Part shown: piece by piece, positions 1-15,702 of the stretch
Layout: each line of letters starts with the position of its first letter
Position numbering within the stretch: position 1 is the stretch's first letter
NCBI GenBank assembly: GCA_003288255.1
Contig: CP026600.1
Coordinates: 2,728,001-2,792,000 of the forward strand
Reading direction: 5' to 3'
Length of the DNA: 64,000 nucleotides
Source of the DNA: Clostridiaceae bacterium 14S0207
GTDB taxonomy: Bacteria > Bacillota > Clostridia > Clostridiales > Clostridiaceae
Notes under the pieces: generated by a model
The model's input: only the letters and a program-made list of their open reading frames with translations
What the model was told of the DNA's origin: nothing
Databases searched by the model: none
Translations under genes and position numbers: made by a program

Positions 1-933
<933 letters not shown>

Positions 934-1080
934 TATCATGAGTAACTGATTTGTTAATCAGTACTAAATTTATTTATATATTCATTATACAATTTTCAAA
1001 GAACAATCATTGAAGAATATTAATCCTTCAAAATTAAACAGAGTAGATACTCGCTACTATAAGAACATCGTCTTATAGAA

Positions 1081-2605
<1,525 letters not shown>

Positions 2606-2863
2606 AAAAGTTTGTTCTGACTTAAGCATTACTTGCTAAGCATTTAATTTTTATTTCAAAAGAATACGAGTTGTTTATCATACTCTGTTTAATTTTCAAA
2701 GATCAATTTCTCACTTTTAACCGCTCTCACCAAGCGACTTACTTATAATATCAAATTTGTTTTTCTTTGTCAACAACTTTTTAAACATTTTTTAATTTGT
2801 TTTGTTGTTTTACTGCGTTGCCGCAGCGACAAGATATATAATATCATATAATGATATTTATAT
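2606..2863 (-). promoter_or_regulatory. rRNA operon leader and tandem promoters (left operon)
   Basis: The leader next to 16S (about 2606-2705) is nearly identical to that of the right operon. A strong sigma-A promoter lies at 2745-2773: -35 TTGACA (2768-2773), 17-bp spacer, -10 TATTAT (2745-2750). Upstream, a second -10 TATTAT at 2838-2843 with a poor -35 precedes the transcript-start-like CTTGTCGC and a small hairpin (CTGCG-GCAA-CGCAG), suggesting a weak distal P1. No gene is visible in this stretch. Confidence 0.8.
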
Positions 2864-2971
2864 ATGGATACTACTAGCTATTTAATTAATTTATATGCAT
2901 ATTTTTTAAACTTACTCTTTCTTTCTTAATAATTCTATTATAGATACACTTGGTAAGGTATATATTACTAG

Positions 2972-4142
2972 GTTGTTGAATAAATAAAAATATCAAAAAA
3001 TATAAATAAGTCATCACTTTGTAGTATAATATTTTCGCCTAAAAAAATAAACACATACAAAGGATAACTCAGATATGATTATAACATTAAATATACAAAG
3101 CGGAAATATTTATTTTAAAATTTTTCAAGCTATTAATCTTGCATTTGATAAACTTGGCATTAACACTAAAAAAACTAAGGGTAGACCACCTAAATATTCA
3201 GATCAACAAATTGTTGCATGCATGATATATGGTGTAAATAATAGTATTTTTAGTCTTAGAGAGCTTGAATATAAAATTAAGCAAGATATTGTATTTCAAA
3301 AGATTATAGGTTTAAAAGAAGTTCCTGATCATTCTACATTTTCTTTAAGAGCGATAGCTCTAGAAAAACACGTATACTATGGTATTTATGCTATGCTTAT
3401 TGAACTTATCAACCCTTCAACTAGAATTTGTGCTATTGACGGTACTGCATTAAGAAGCTCATTATATGATAGCGAAGCTAGGTATGGAAAAGGTACTCGT
3501 CTTGGAAAATACAAAGGATATAAGTTACATTGTGCCGCTTGTGTATGTGATAATATATTGCCATTATCTTTTTCTATAACTACTGCAAATGTATATGACA
3601 ATTAAGTTCTTGAATTGTTATATGAACTTAAAACTTATACTCCATTTATTGTACTTGCTGATGCTGCCTATGATGACTCTTAATGGTTTAAAGTTTCTAA
3701 AACCCTACAATATAACTTATTAACAGATGTAAATATGCGTAAATCAAAGAGTATAGAATCTTTTAAAGATCAATCAAGATATAAAAATGCTCTTTTTATA
3801 CAATCACCAATAGGTAAAAATTTATATAAAAATAGGCTAAAAATAGAACAATTATTCTCTATACTTAAAGGATTATATAACCTAGAAAACCCTAGACTCT
3901 ACGGTCAAAACCGCTATGAACATCACATTAAGTGGGTTCTTTTATCCTATCTTATAGACGAACTCAATAAAGTTAATAGTAGGATAAACTCTAGAAAATA
4001 TCCTTGGAATTTATAATTTTTATAGTGCTAACGTACTTATCTTTTAAATTTTTAAAAATTACTAATACACACTTAAAATTACTAAATACATGCTATCGCA
4101 TAAATGATCTTTGATATTTGTAAAAATTAGTTATTCAACAAG
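2972..4142 (+). mobile_element. Degenerate insertion sequence, IS5/IS4-type DDE group
   Basis: About 1.17 kb bounded by inverted ends: left GTTGTTGAATAA at 2972, right end reading CTTGTTGAATAA inwards from 4142. The flanks read CTAG (2968-2971) and CTAA (4143-4146), both fitting the YTAR target of IS5-type elements but not an exact duplication. It carries one transposase frame with two in-frame stop codons, so it is dead unless suppressed. The left flank is where homology between the two rRNA-operon upstream regions stops. Subfamily assignment is uncertain. Confidence 0.8.
3075..4016 (+). pseudogene. IS5/IS4-type DDE transposase, broken by two nonsense codons
   Basis: A single reading frame from ATG 3075 to TAA 4014-4016 is interrupted by TAA at 3603-3605 and TAA at 3681-3683, with no frameshift. 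Before the first stop is a DUF772-like N-terminal domain and the first catalytic Asp (AIDGTALRSS). Between the stops is the second Asp (VLADAAYDDS); after them is the Y-(2)-R-(3)-E signature (YKNRLKIEQLF) with the catalytic Glu. Both stops look like single changes (probably CAA to TAA and GAA to TAA, the latter where relatives often have SEW). All DDE residues survive, so inactivation appears recent. Confidence 0.88.
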
Positions 4143-4157
4143 CTAATTACATTATAA

Positions 4158-4197
4158 AAAATTAGGGATCTTATATATAATAAGATCCCTAATTTTT
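4158..4197 (-). terminator. Strong hairpin terminator of the DUF896 gene
   Basis: A 13-bp perfect stem (attagggatctta / taagatccctaat) flanked by A and T runs, usable in both directions. The stop codon of the DUF896 gene (4189-4191) lies inside the stem. Confidence 0.85.
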
Positions 4198-4401
4198 TAT
4201 TTGTGATTCTCGCTGTGAAGATACTTTTTTAACTTGTGACAATTGTGCCTTAAAATTACCTCGTATGACACTTAAATAATATTCTCTTATTTCTTTTTGT
4301 TCCTTTTTCTCTTCTTCTGTTAATCCTTCATTTTTACTTTTTTTATATAACTCATTTATTCTATCTATAACTTTTGAAAATTCAATTTTACTATAATCCA
4401 T
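4189..4401 (-). CDS. DUF896 / UPF0291 (YnzC-like) small protein
   Basis: The 70-residue protein has the family pattern: helical N-terminus (ELYKKSKNEGLTEEEKKEQ) followed by a second helix ending RGNFKAQL. YnzC-type proteins are small two-helix proteins of uncertain role; in B. subtilis ynzC is the last gene of an SOS-induced division-inhibitor operon, but here it stands alone. AAGGAGAG lies a few bases before the ATG. The stop codon sits within the terminator hairpin. The promoter (-10 TATAAT 4455-4460, weak -35 TGGATA 4478-4483, 17-bp spacing) is overlapped by two DnaA-box sequences. A lysine-rich C-terminal tail follows the conserved part. Family assignment is firm; function is not known. 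Confidence 0.88.
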   Translation of the reverse strand: MDYSKIEFSKVIDRINELYKKSKNEGLTEEEKKEQKEIREYYLSVIRGNFKAQLSQVKKVSSQRESQIKN

Positions 4402-4454
4402 AGCTTTTCTCTCCTTAACACAAACTTATTAAAATAAATATCTTATATTTTAAA

Positions 4455-4534
4455 ATTATACACAAATAACTCTAGATTATCCACAGAATATTTATGCTTT
4501 CGCAGTTTATTTGTGAATAAAAATAACTCTAGAT
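4455..4534 (-). promoter_or_regulatory. DUF896 promoter overlapped by DnaA boxes and a direct repeat
   Basis: Three matches to TTATNCACA lie in 65 bp: TTATACACA 4456-4464 (covers the -10), TTATCCACA 4477-4485 (covers the -35), and TTATTCACA on the minus strand at 4512-4520. A 14-bp direct repeat, aaataactctagat, occurs at 4464-4477 and 4521-4534. This suggests DnaA-dependent control of the small gene or a DnaA-binding site; it is inference from sequence only. Confidence 0.5.
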
Positions 4535-4558
4535 AAAAATTTATTTAATTTAAACCTA

Positions 4559-4587
4559 AAAAAAGCACTGAATTTTTCAGTGCTTTT
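4559..4587 (-). terminator. Terminator of the right-hand rRNA/tRNA operon
   Basis: Stem AAAAGCACTGAA / TTCAGTGCTTTT on the minus strand followed by a T run, directly after the CCA end of the last tRNA-Ala. Confidence 0.85.
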
Positions 4588-4662
4588 GGTGGAGATAAAG
4601 GGATTCGAACCCTTGACCCCCTGCGTGCAAGGCAGGTGCTCTCCCAACTGAGCTATACCCCC
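4587..4662 (-). tRNA. tRNA-Ala (TGC), distal in rRNA operon
   Basis: 76 nt including an encoded CCA; acceptor GGGGGTA with matching TATCTCC plus A, T-loop TTCGAATC, anticodon loop CTTGCAC giving TGC. The sequence matches the spacer tRNA-Ala at 8015-8090. It is the last gene of the operon, directly before the terminator. Confidence 0.96.
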
Positions 4663-4668
4663 AAAATA

Positions 4669-4745
4669 TGGTGGATCATCAGGGACTCGAACCCCAGACC
4701 TACCGGTTATGAGCCGGTTGCTCTAACCAACTGAGCTAATGATCC
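4669..4745 (-). tRNA. tRNA with CAT anticodon, probably tRNA-Ile2 (lysidine type)
   Basis: 77 nt with encoded CCA, cloverleaf intact, anticodon stem ACCGG-CTCATAA-CCGGT giving CAT. The window also carries clear initiator tRNA-fMet and elongator tRNA-Met genes with different bodies, and this acceptor/D-arm resembles Firmicute tRNA-Ile2(CAU), so the AUA-reading isoleucine tRNA is the likelier identity. TilS, which would convert C34 to lysidine, is encoded at 22219-23625. Naming it tRNA-Met cannot be excluded without the full tRNA set. Confidence 0.85.
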
Positions 4746-4755
4746 ATTGTTTTCA

Positions 4756-4870
4756 CCTGGCGACGTCTTACTCTCCCACAAGGCTGCCCCTGCAGTACCA
4801 TCAGCGCTGTAAAGCTTAACTTGCCTGTTCGGTATGGAAAGGAGTGTTACCTTTACGCCATTGTCACCAG
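4756..4870 (-). rRNA. 5S ribosomal RNA
   Basis: On the minus strand it starts CTGGTGACAATGGCG and ends GACGTCGCCAGG, with the conserved CCGAACAGG and AAGTTAAGC loop sequences; about 115 nt. It lies about 75 nt after 23S. Confidence 0.95.
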
Positions 4871-4945
4871 ATTTACATTATTTATTGTTGTTAGACGGTA
4901 TACATGAGAGATTGTTCTCTCAAAATTGTATAATGAATATTTATT

Positions 4946-7856
<2,911 letters not shown>

Positions 7857-7932
7857 TATCATGAGTAACTGATTTGTTAATCAGTACTAAATTTATTTAT
7901 ATATTCATTATACAATTTTCAAAGAACAATAT

Positions 7933-8009
<77 letters not shown>

Positions 8010-8014
8010 ACATG

Positions 8015-8090
8015 TGGTGGAGATAAAGGGATTCGAACCCTTGACCCCCTGCGTGCAAGGCAGGTGCTCTCCCAACTGAGCTATACCCCC
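8015..8090 (-). tRNA. tRNA-Ala (TGC) in the 16S-23S spacer
   Basis: 76 nt with encoded CCA, identical to the distal tRNA-Ala of the same operon (4587-4662), directly after 16S. Confidence 0.96.
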
Positions 8091-8165
8091 ACAATACTTT
8101 GAGATTGAACTCTCAAAATTAAACAGAGTAGATACTCGCTACTATAAGAACATCGTCTTATAGAA

Positions 8166-9690
<1,525 letters not shown>

Positions 9691-9953
9691 AAAAGTTTGT
9701 TCTGACTTAAGCATTACTTGCTAAGCATTTAATTTTTATTTCAAAAGAATACGAGTTGTTTATCATACTCTGTTTAATTTTCAAAGATCATTCTATTTCA
9801 TCACTTTTACCAAGCGACTCATTTATCATATCATTTTTTTTTAAACTTGTCAACAACATTTTTTAAATATTTTTCAATTTATTTTTGTTGTGATGCTACT
9901 TTACTGTAGCAACAAGAAATATAATATCATATACAGATCATATAATTATATTA
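9691..9953 (-). promoter_or_regulatory. rRNA operon leader and tandem promoters (right operon)
   Basis: Leader close to identical with the left operon up to about 9790. Sigma-A promoter: -35 TTGACA 9848-9853, 17-bp spacer, -10 TATGAT 9825-9830. A weaker distal -10 TATTAT at 9921-9926 precedes CTTGTTGC and a GCTAC/GTAGC hairpin that replaces the CTGCG/CGCAG hairpin of the other operon. From 9954 to the terminator at 10108 I see only AT-rich sequence, part of it (about 10025-10050) related to 2943-2967 upstream of the other operon. Confidence 0.8.
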
Positions 9954-10107
9954 CTTATCTTTATTATACTAGATTATATTTTTCTTACGTTTATTTTGTT
10001 GTTATTTCTTATATTTTCTTATACCGATACACATGGTAAAGTTTATATTAAGATTATTTAGAGTACCTCTTTTTTTCTATTATTAATAGGGTATTCTGTG
10101 AATTGTA

Positions 10108-10153
10108 TAAAACAAAGGTTATCTTTTTTAGTTAAAAATAACCTTTGTTTTAT
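10108..10153 (-). terminator. Terminator after murD
   Basis: Long stem AAAACAAAGGTTAT / ATAACCTTTGTTTT on the minus strand, 30 nt after the murD stop codon, with T-rich exit. Confidence 0.85.
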
Positions 10154-10184
10154 CTGTTATATATAGTCTCTATAAAGTTAATTC

Positions 10185-11567
10185 TTATTTTAAATTTTCA
10201 ACTACCTCTCTAAAAACATTTCCCCTTACTTCAAAGTTAGGAAACATATCAAAACTTGCACATGATGGTGATAATAATACACAATCTCCACTTTCAGCTA
10301 TATCTTTTCCCTTATTAGCTGCTTCTTCAAGAGTTTCAACCATATATATAGTCATTTGAATTTTCTTTTTTTCTATTACGTTTTCAAAAACTTGTTTGAT
10401 TTTATCTTTTGTATTTCCTAATAATATTAAACTTTTTATATTTTTATATCCTTGCTCTGCTAAGGGTTCAAATGGTATATTCTTATCGTATCCTCCAGCT
10501 ATTAATATAACAGGATGATCAAACGAAGAAATTGTAGCTAATGTTCTAGTAGGGCTTGATGCAATAGAATCATTATAGTATTTAACTCCCCTTAATTCAC
10601 GTATGAATTGACATCTGTGCTCTACCCCTTTAAAAGTTGTTGCAACTTTTTTCATATTTTCCTTAGAAACTTCAGAGTGTACTGCTAAAAATGCCGCTAA
10701 ATAATTTTCTACATTGTGCATTCCTCTAATAATTATTTCATCCCTTTTACAGATTTCTTCTCCATTAACATACAATATCCCTTCTTCATAATATGAACCA
10801 TCTTCTATTTTTCTTTTACTACTAAAGAATTTTACTCTTCCTTTTTGTTCCCCTAAGAAAGAATAAGTTATATCATTTTCCCTATTTAAAATAAGTAAAT
10901 CATTATCATTTTGGTATTTAAATATATTTTTCTTAGCATTTATATATTCTTCCATACCCTTATGCATATCTAAATGATTAGGACTTAAGTTTGTAACTAT
11001 AGCAATTTCTGGTGATACATTCATAGTCATAAGTTGAAAACTTGAAAGTTCCAACACAACTCGATGATCTTTTTTGACCTCTTCAATTTTTGAAAATAGA
11101 GGTGTACCAATATTACCTCCTACCCATGTTTTAAACCCTTGCTCTTTTAACATATTATATATTAATGTAGTTGTAGTGGTCTTTCCATCACTTCCTGTTA
11201 CAGCATAAATTTTAGCCGGACAATATCTAACGAACTCTTCCATTTCAGATGTTATATATGCCCCTGCTTCCTTTGCCTTAACCAAAGCTGGATTATCTAT
11301 TCTCATAGAAGGAGTTTTAAAGATAACATCAAAATAAGTTAAATCATTTAAATATTCTTCTCCTAAGACTAACTTTACTCCCCTACCATTAAAATCTTCA
11401 AGTAATTTTTTATCTAGTTTATCTTCTGTTTTTTTATCTAGAGCAGTAACCTTAGCACCCAAATCTAATAAAAAATATATAAGAGGTATATTACTAATAC
11501 CTATCCCTACAACTCCGACTTGTTTATCCTTAATAAATGTTTTAAATTCCATAAAATCTTTTTTCAT
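10185..11567 (-). CDS. murD: UDP-N-acetylmuramoyl-L-alanine--D-glutamate ligase
   Basis: A 460-residue cytoplasmic Mur ligase that adds D-Glu to UDP-MurNAc-L-Ala in peptidoglycan precursor synthesis. N-terminal Rossmann-like domain ([14 protein letters not shown], residues about 17-30), ATP P-loop [10 protein letters not shown] at 125-134, central-domain SPNHLDMH around 195-202, and C-terminal ligase domain with [10 protein letters not shown] and AGGYDKN motifs typical of MurD. Length is normal. GGAGG lies upstream of the ATG. It stands alone between its own terminator and an intergenic region carrying a small RNA on the other strand. Confidence 0.95.
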   Translation of the reverse strand: MKKDFMEFKTFIKDKQVGVVGIGISNIPLIYFLLDLGAKVTALDKKTEDKLDKKLLEDFNGRGVKLVLGEEYLNDLTYFDVIFKTPSMRIDNPALVKAKEAGAYITSEMEEFVRYCPAKIYAVTGSDGKTTTTTLIYNMLKEQGFKTWVGGNIGTPLFSKIEEVKKDHRVVLELSSFQLMTMNVSPEIAIVTNLSPNHLDMHKGMEEYINAKKNIFKYQNDNDLLILNRENDITYSFLGEQKGRVKFFSSKRKIEDGSYYEEGILYVNGEEICKRDEIIIRGMHNVENYLAAFLAVHSEVSKENMKKVATTFKGVEHRCQFIRELRGVKYYNDSIASSPTRTLATISSFDHPVILIAGGYDKNIPFEPLAEQGYKNIKSLILLGNTKDKIKQVFENVIEKKKIQMTIYMVETLEEAANKGKDIAESGDCVLLSPSCASFDMFPNFEVRGNVFREVVENLK

Positions 11568-11746
11568 CTAACCGCCTCCAAAATTGCCATTGCTGAAAAC
11601 AATGTTTCATTTATATTATACTCATATTTATATAAAATGTAATCATTATACCAATTAAATCTTATGCTTCTATAAGACATTTGCAATCGTATAGATATAT
11701 AATCAAATTTAATTTAAAAATATAAAAAATATTTTTTGACTTAATA

Positions 11747-11775
11747 TTGCAAATTTCGACTTATTATGTTAATAT
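11747..11775 (+). promoter_or_regulatory. Predicted sigma-A promoter of the small RNA
   Basis: TTGCAA at 11747-11752, 17-bp spacer, TAATAT at 11770-11775; transcription would start near 11782. Overlapping TTGACT/ACTTAT alternatives exist, so the exact promoter is uncertain. Confidence 0.5.
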
Positions 11776-11781
11776 ATATAT

Positions 11782-11920
11782 GTGCCGTAAAGAAATGATA
11801 TAGATAATTCCCCAAGTATAGGTTAATCATTGACATATCCCCATAATTATCACAAATAAGATAGCAACCCCATGATTAACCCCTTTAAACCGGATTTCGA
11901 AAATCCGGTTATTTTTTTAT
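11782..11920 (+). ncRNA. Unassigned small RNA with C-rich motifs (candidate trans-acting sRNA)
   Basis: A self-contained unit on the plus strand between two minus-strand genes: promoter, about 139 nt of non-coding sequence, and an intrinsic terminator (CCGGATTT-tcg-AAAATCCGG then T run, 11890-11917). A 9-bp stem (GGTTAATCA 11821-11829 with TGATTAACC 11873-11881) closes a loop. Four CCCC motifs occur at 11810-11813, 11839-11842, 11868-11871 and 11880-11883, a pattern known from Firmicute sRNAs such as RsaE that bind G-rich ribosome-binding sites. I do not recognise the family; it does not resemble 6S, SRP, tmRNA, RNase P or a riboswitch I know. No ORF with a start and ribosome-binding site is present. 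Confidence 0.6.
11890..11917 (+). terminator. Intrinsic terminator of the small RNA
   Basis: Stem CCGGATTT / AAATCCGG followed by TTATTTTTTT on the plus strand; there is no T run on the other side, so the orientation is plus. Confidence 0.85.
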
Positions 11921-11964
11921 TTTATGATATTTATTAATATATTTAAATTTTTTGTAAAATAATA

Positions 11965-12006
11965 AAATAAAGAGATGTAGCATAAAATTTCTACATCTCT
12001 TTATTT
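11965..12006 (-). terminator. Terminator after glyS
   Basis: Long stem AAATAAAGAGATGTAG / CTACATCTCTTTATTT, directly beside the glyS stop codon. Confidence 0.88.
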
Positions 12007-12009
12007 TAT

Positions 12010-13401
12010 CTAAAATTCAATTTTTTCTTCTATGAATTTTGTTAAATCATCTATATTAATTCTTACCTGATCCATAGTATCCCTATCTCTTACAGTTACT
12101 TGATTATCTTCTAATGTTTCAAAATCCACTGTTATACAATAAGGAGTCCCAATTTCATCTTGTCTTCTATACCTCTTACCTATACTTCCTGTTTCATCAT
12201 ATTCTACATTGAATTTTTTAGCAAGCATTGAATAAACTTCGTTTGCTTTATCTGAAAGTTTTTTTGAAAGTGGAAGAATAGCAGCTTTAAATGGTGCTAA
12301 TGCTGGATGTAAGTGTAAAACTGTTCTTACATCATCATTTTCTAGCTCTTCTTCATCATATGCATCAACTAAAAATGCAAGTGCTACCCTATCAGCACCT
12401 AAAGATGGCTCTATACAATAAGGAATGTATTTTTCATTTGTTACAGGATCCATATAAGTCATATCTGTTCCTGAATGTTCACTATGCTTCTTTAAATCAT
12501 AGTCAGTTCTATCCGCTACACCCCATAATTCACCCCATCCAAATGGGAATAGATATTCTATATCTGAAGTAGCATTACTATAGAATGATAATTCTTCCTC
12601 ACCATGATCTCTATATCTTATATTTTCTTTAGTCATTCCTAGATTAAATAAGAAGTTTAAGCAATATTCTTTCCAATATGCAAACCATTCTAAGTCTGTT
12701 CCTGGTTTACAGAAAAATTCAAGTTCCATTTGTTCGAATTCTCTTGTTCTAAATGTAAAGTTACCTGGTGTTATTTCATTTCTAAATGATTTACCTATTT
12801 GAGCAATCCCAAAAGGTACTTTTTTTCTTGTGCTTCTTTGAACTGATTTAAAGTTTACAAATATACCTTGTGCTGTTTCTGGTCTTAGATATATTTCTGA
12901 TTTGCTATCTTCTGTAATACCTTGGAATGTTTTGAACATAAGATTAAATTTTCTTATTGTAGTAAAATTCTTTTTACCACATTTAGGACAAACTATATCA
13001 TGTTCTTCTATATATTTTTCATATTCTTCATTGCTCCATCCATCAGCACTAGCAACTTCAGCACCTTGAGCTGTCATATAATCTTCTATTATTTTGTCAG
13101 CTCTAAATCTAGCCTTACAATCCTTACAGTCCATTAATGGATCTGAAAAATTACCTAAATGTCCTGATGCTACCCAAGTTTCAGGATTCATTAATATAGC
13201 ACAATCTAATCCTACATTATATGGACTTTCTTGAACAAATTTTTTCCACCATGCTTTTTTTACATTATTTTTAAATTCAACTCCTAATGGACCATAATCC
13301 CATGCATTTGCAAGACCTCCATATATTTCAGACCCTGCAAATATAAATCCTCTTGTCTTACACAATGCTACTATCTTATCCATAGTTTTCTGTACTGCCA
13401 T
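12010..13401 (-). CDS. glyS: Glycyl-tRNA synthetase, single-chain (alpha2) type
   Basis: 463 residues; charges tRNA-Gly. It is the eukaryote/archaea-like homodimeric GlyRS found in many Gram-positives, not the alpha/beta type. Visible features: N-terminal class II motif region ([20 protein letters not shown]), zinc-binding Cys pairs at about 92/95 (CKDC) and 138/141 (CPKC), [13 protein letters not shown] motif 2 area, motif 3 around [12 protein letters not shown], and a C-terminal anticodon-binding domain starting at [26 protein letters not shown] precedes the ATG. No T-box-like leader is visible upstream. Confidence 0.96.
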   Translation of the reverse strand: MAVQKTMDKIVALCKTRGFIFAGSEIYGGLANAWDYGPLGVEFKNNVKKAWWKKFVQESPYNVGLDCAILMNPETWVASGHLGNFSDPLMDCKDCKARFRADKIIEDYMTAQGAEVASADGWSNEEYEKYIEEHDIVCPKCGKKNFTTIRKFNLMFKTFQGITEDSKSEIYLRPETAQGIFVNFKSVQRSTRKKVPFGIAQIGKSFRNEITPGNFTFRTREFEQMELEFFCKPGTDLEWFAYWKEYCLNFLFNLGMTKENIRYRDHGEEELSFYSNATSDIEYLFPFGWGELWGVADRTDYDLKKHSEHSGTDMTYMDPVTNEKYIPYCIEPSLGADRVALAFLVDAYDEEELENDDVRTVLHLHPALAPFKAAILPLSKKLSDKANEVYSMLAKKFNVEYDETGSIGKRYRRQDEIGTPYCITVDFETLEDNQVTVRDRDTMDQVRINIDDLTKFIEEKIEF

Positions 13402-13471
13402 ACTTATTCCTCCACTTCTTATAAATGTATGTAAATTTTACTTATTTTCCAAAAACTCTATAATTTTATAA

Positions 13472-13499
13472 ATGGATGCCTAAATTCTAGGCATCCATT
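13472..13499 (-). terminator. Probable terminator of greA-lysS
   Basis: Perfect stem ATGGATGCCTA / TAGGCATCCAT beside the lysS stop; the following T run is weak (TTTATAAAATT). Confidence 0.65.
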
Positions 13500-13522
13500 G
13501 TAATTAACCATTATGCGCCAAA

Positions 13523-15061
13523 TTATTTTTGTTCTGGCTTCATTGTTGGGAAAGGTATAACATCCCTTATTGAAGAAGAATCTGTTAAGAACATTATTAT
13601 TCTATCGATTCCTATTCCTAATCCACCAGTTGGAGGCATACCAACTTCTAGTGCATACATGAAGTCTTCATCTATTAAGTATGCTTCATCATCACCTAGT
13701 TCTCTTTCTTTAAGCTGTTGCATAAATCTTTCTCTCTGAACGATTGGATCATTTAATTCTGAATATGAATTACAAACTTCTCTACCGAAAATAAACCCTT
13801 CAAATCTTTCAGTATACTCAGAATTTCCTCTTTTCTTCTTAGTTAAAGGAGAAATTTCAACTGGATAATCACATATAAATGTTGGTTGAATCATTTTATC
13901 TTCTGCATATTCTTCAAATAATGCATTTAAAATATCACCCTTTGTACAGAATTTGATATCTTTCTTGAATTCTAAATGTTTTTCCACAGCTATTGCTTGA
14001 GCTTCTTCATCTGTTTTAATTTGAGTAAAATCAACACCTGAATATTCTTTAACTGCATCTTCCATAGTAACTCTTCTCCATGGTGGAGTTAAATCAATTT
14101 CAGTTCCTTCGTAGCTAATCTTAGTTGTTCCTAAAACTTTTTCAGCAACATAAGCTATCATATTCTCAGTAATTTCCATCATATCATTATAATCAGCATA
14201 TGCTTCATATAACTCTATCATTGTAAATTCTGGATTATGTCTAACATCTATTCCTTCATTTCTGAAGTTTTTACCCATATCATACACTTTTTCAAATCCT
14301 GCAACGATTAATCTTTTTAAATATAATTCTGTTGCTATTCTTAGATACATATCTATATCTAATGCATTATGGTGAGTCATAAATGGTCTTGCTGCAGCAC
14401 CACTAGCTATAGGAGAAAGTATAGGAGTTTCTACTTCCATAAATCCTCTATTATCTAGATATTCTCTTATATATCTCATTATAGAACTTCTATTTTCTAA
14501 AGTTTGTTTAACTTTAGGATTCATTATAACATCTACTTCTCTGTGTCTATATCTTAAATCTGGGTCTTTTAATCCATGCCACTTCTCTGGAAGAGGTCTT
14601 ATTGACTTACAAGTTAATTGGAAGTCCTTTATATGTATAGAAACTTCACCAGTCTTAGTTTTAAATACTGAACCTGTAACTGCTAAAAGATCTCCTACAT
14701 TAAATGTTTTAAATTCCTTTAATTTTTCTTCTCCAACATCATCTAACTTGATGTACATTTGAAGTTTACCATATCTATCATGAAGATCTGAAAAACCAGC
14801 TTTACCATGTACTCTTTTAGACATAAGTCTACCTGCCACAGTAACATCTTTTCCTTCCAATTCCTCAAAGTTATCTTTAACTTCTTTAGAAGAATGAGTA
14901 ACCTCTACTGTATAAACATCAAATGGATCTTTTCCTTGTTCTTGAAGTTCTTTTAATTTTTCAACCCTTTGAGCCATTTGTTCATTATATTCTTGTTCTT
15001 CTTTTTTAGCTAACTTTTGTTCTTTTAATTCTTCCTTTGTTAATTGCTTTTCTTCTGCCAT
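13523..15061 (-). CDS. lysS: Lysyl-tRNA synthetase (class II)
   Basis: 512 residues; charges tRNA-Lys. A lysine/glutamate-rich N-terminal extension (residues 1-45) is followed by an OB-fold anticodon-binding domain (about 65-165), then the class II core with motif 2 ([20 protein letters not shown]) and motif 3 ([14 protein letters not shown] near the C-terminus). Length is normal for bacterial LysRS. TAGGAGGACTTGTA precedes the ATG. It lies 11 nt downstream of greA and is probably co-transcribed with it, an arrangement common in Firmicutes. Confidence 0.96.
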   Translation of the reverse strand: MAEEKQLTKEELKEQKLAKKEEQEYNEQMAQRVEKLKELQEQGKDPFDVYTVEVTHSSKEVKDNFEELEGKDVTVAGRLMSKRVHGKAGFSDLHDRYGKLQMYIKLDDVGEEKLKEFKTFNVGDLLAVTGSVFKTKTGEVSIHIKDFQLTCKSIRPLPEKWHGLKDPDLRYRHREVDVIMNPKVKQTLENRSSIMRYIREYLDNRGFMEVETPILSPIASGAAARPFMTHHNALDIDMYLRIATELYLKRLIVAGFEKVYDMGKNFRNEGIDVRHNPEFTMIELYEAYADYNDMMEITENMIAYVAEKVLGTTKISYEGTEIDLTPPWRRVTMEDAVKEYSGVDFTQIKTDEEAQAIAVEKHLEFKKDIKFCTKGDILNALFEEYAEDKMIQPTFICDYPVEISPLTKKKRGNSEYTERFEGFIFGREVCNSYSELNDPIVQRERFMQQLKERELGDDEAYLIDEDFMYALEVGMPPTGGLGIGIDRIIMFLTDSSSIRDVIPFPTMKPEQK

Positions 15062-15072
15062 TACAAGTCCTC

Positions 15073-15555
15073 CTATCCTCTCTTAACTTCTAAAATTTCA
15101 TATTTGCTCATTCCATCAGGAATAGCTACTTCTACTACATCACCAACTTTTCTACCCATTAATGCACTTCCAACTGGTGATTCATTAGATATTTTATATT
15201 CCATAGGTTCAGCTTCTGCAGATCCTACTATTTTAAAATCAACCTCTTCATCAAATGTATAATCTTTAACTTTAACAACACACCCTAAGTTTACTGTATT
15301 ATCTTTTAAGTCTGTTTCATCTATTACTATTGCATTTCTAAGAGTATTTTCTATATTTGCTATTCTTGCTTCTAAGAATGCCTGCTCATTTTTAGCTTCA
15401 TCATATTCGGCATTTTCACTTAAATCTCCAAAAGAAAGAGCTACTTTTATTTTTTCTGTTATTTCTCTTCTTTTAACAGTTTTTAAAAATTCTAATTCAT
15501 CTTCTAACTTTTCTATTCCTTCTGGTGTCATCATATATTTCTTTGAATCACTCAT
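15073..15555 (-). CDS. greA: Transcription elongation factor GreA
   Basis: 160 residues. An N-terminal antiparallel coiled coil (about 8-77), with the acidic tip in [13 protein letters not shown] (the residues that stimulate RNA polymerase transcript cleavage), is followed by a C-terminal FKBP-like domain ending in the family signature [18 protein letters not shown]. It rescues backtracked RNA polymerase. AAAGGAG lies 9 nt before the ATG. It is first gene of the greA-lysS pair. Confidence 0.95.
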   Translation of the reverse strand: MSDSKKYMMTPEGIEKLEDELEFLKTVKRREITEKIKVALSFGDLSENAEYDEAKNEQAFLEARIANIENTLRNAIVIDETDLKDNTVNLGCVVKVKDYTFDEEVDFKIVGSAEAEPMEYKISNESPVGSALMGRKVGDVVEVAIPDGMSKYEILEVKRG

Positions 15556-15702
15556 TTATTTCGCTCCTTTATATAAATACTTCTTACATTTTTTGTATCT
15601 ATTTCTAAAAAATATATTGTTCTTAACTATTTAACTAATTATAAAACAGAGTAATATTAAAGTCAACATTATAAAACACTCTGGATTACACGTATTACTA
15701 TA

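Noticed and set aside
11782-11920. Known riboswitch or 6S RNA in front of glyS or murD
   Set aside because: The element is on the opposite strand to both genes, carries its own terminator, and lacks motifs of the riboswitches I know; its ends do not pair as in 6S RNA.
13402-13522. T-box leader for glyS
   Set aside because: The region upstream of glyS is only 121 bp, largely the lysS terminator, and has no T-box sequence.
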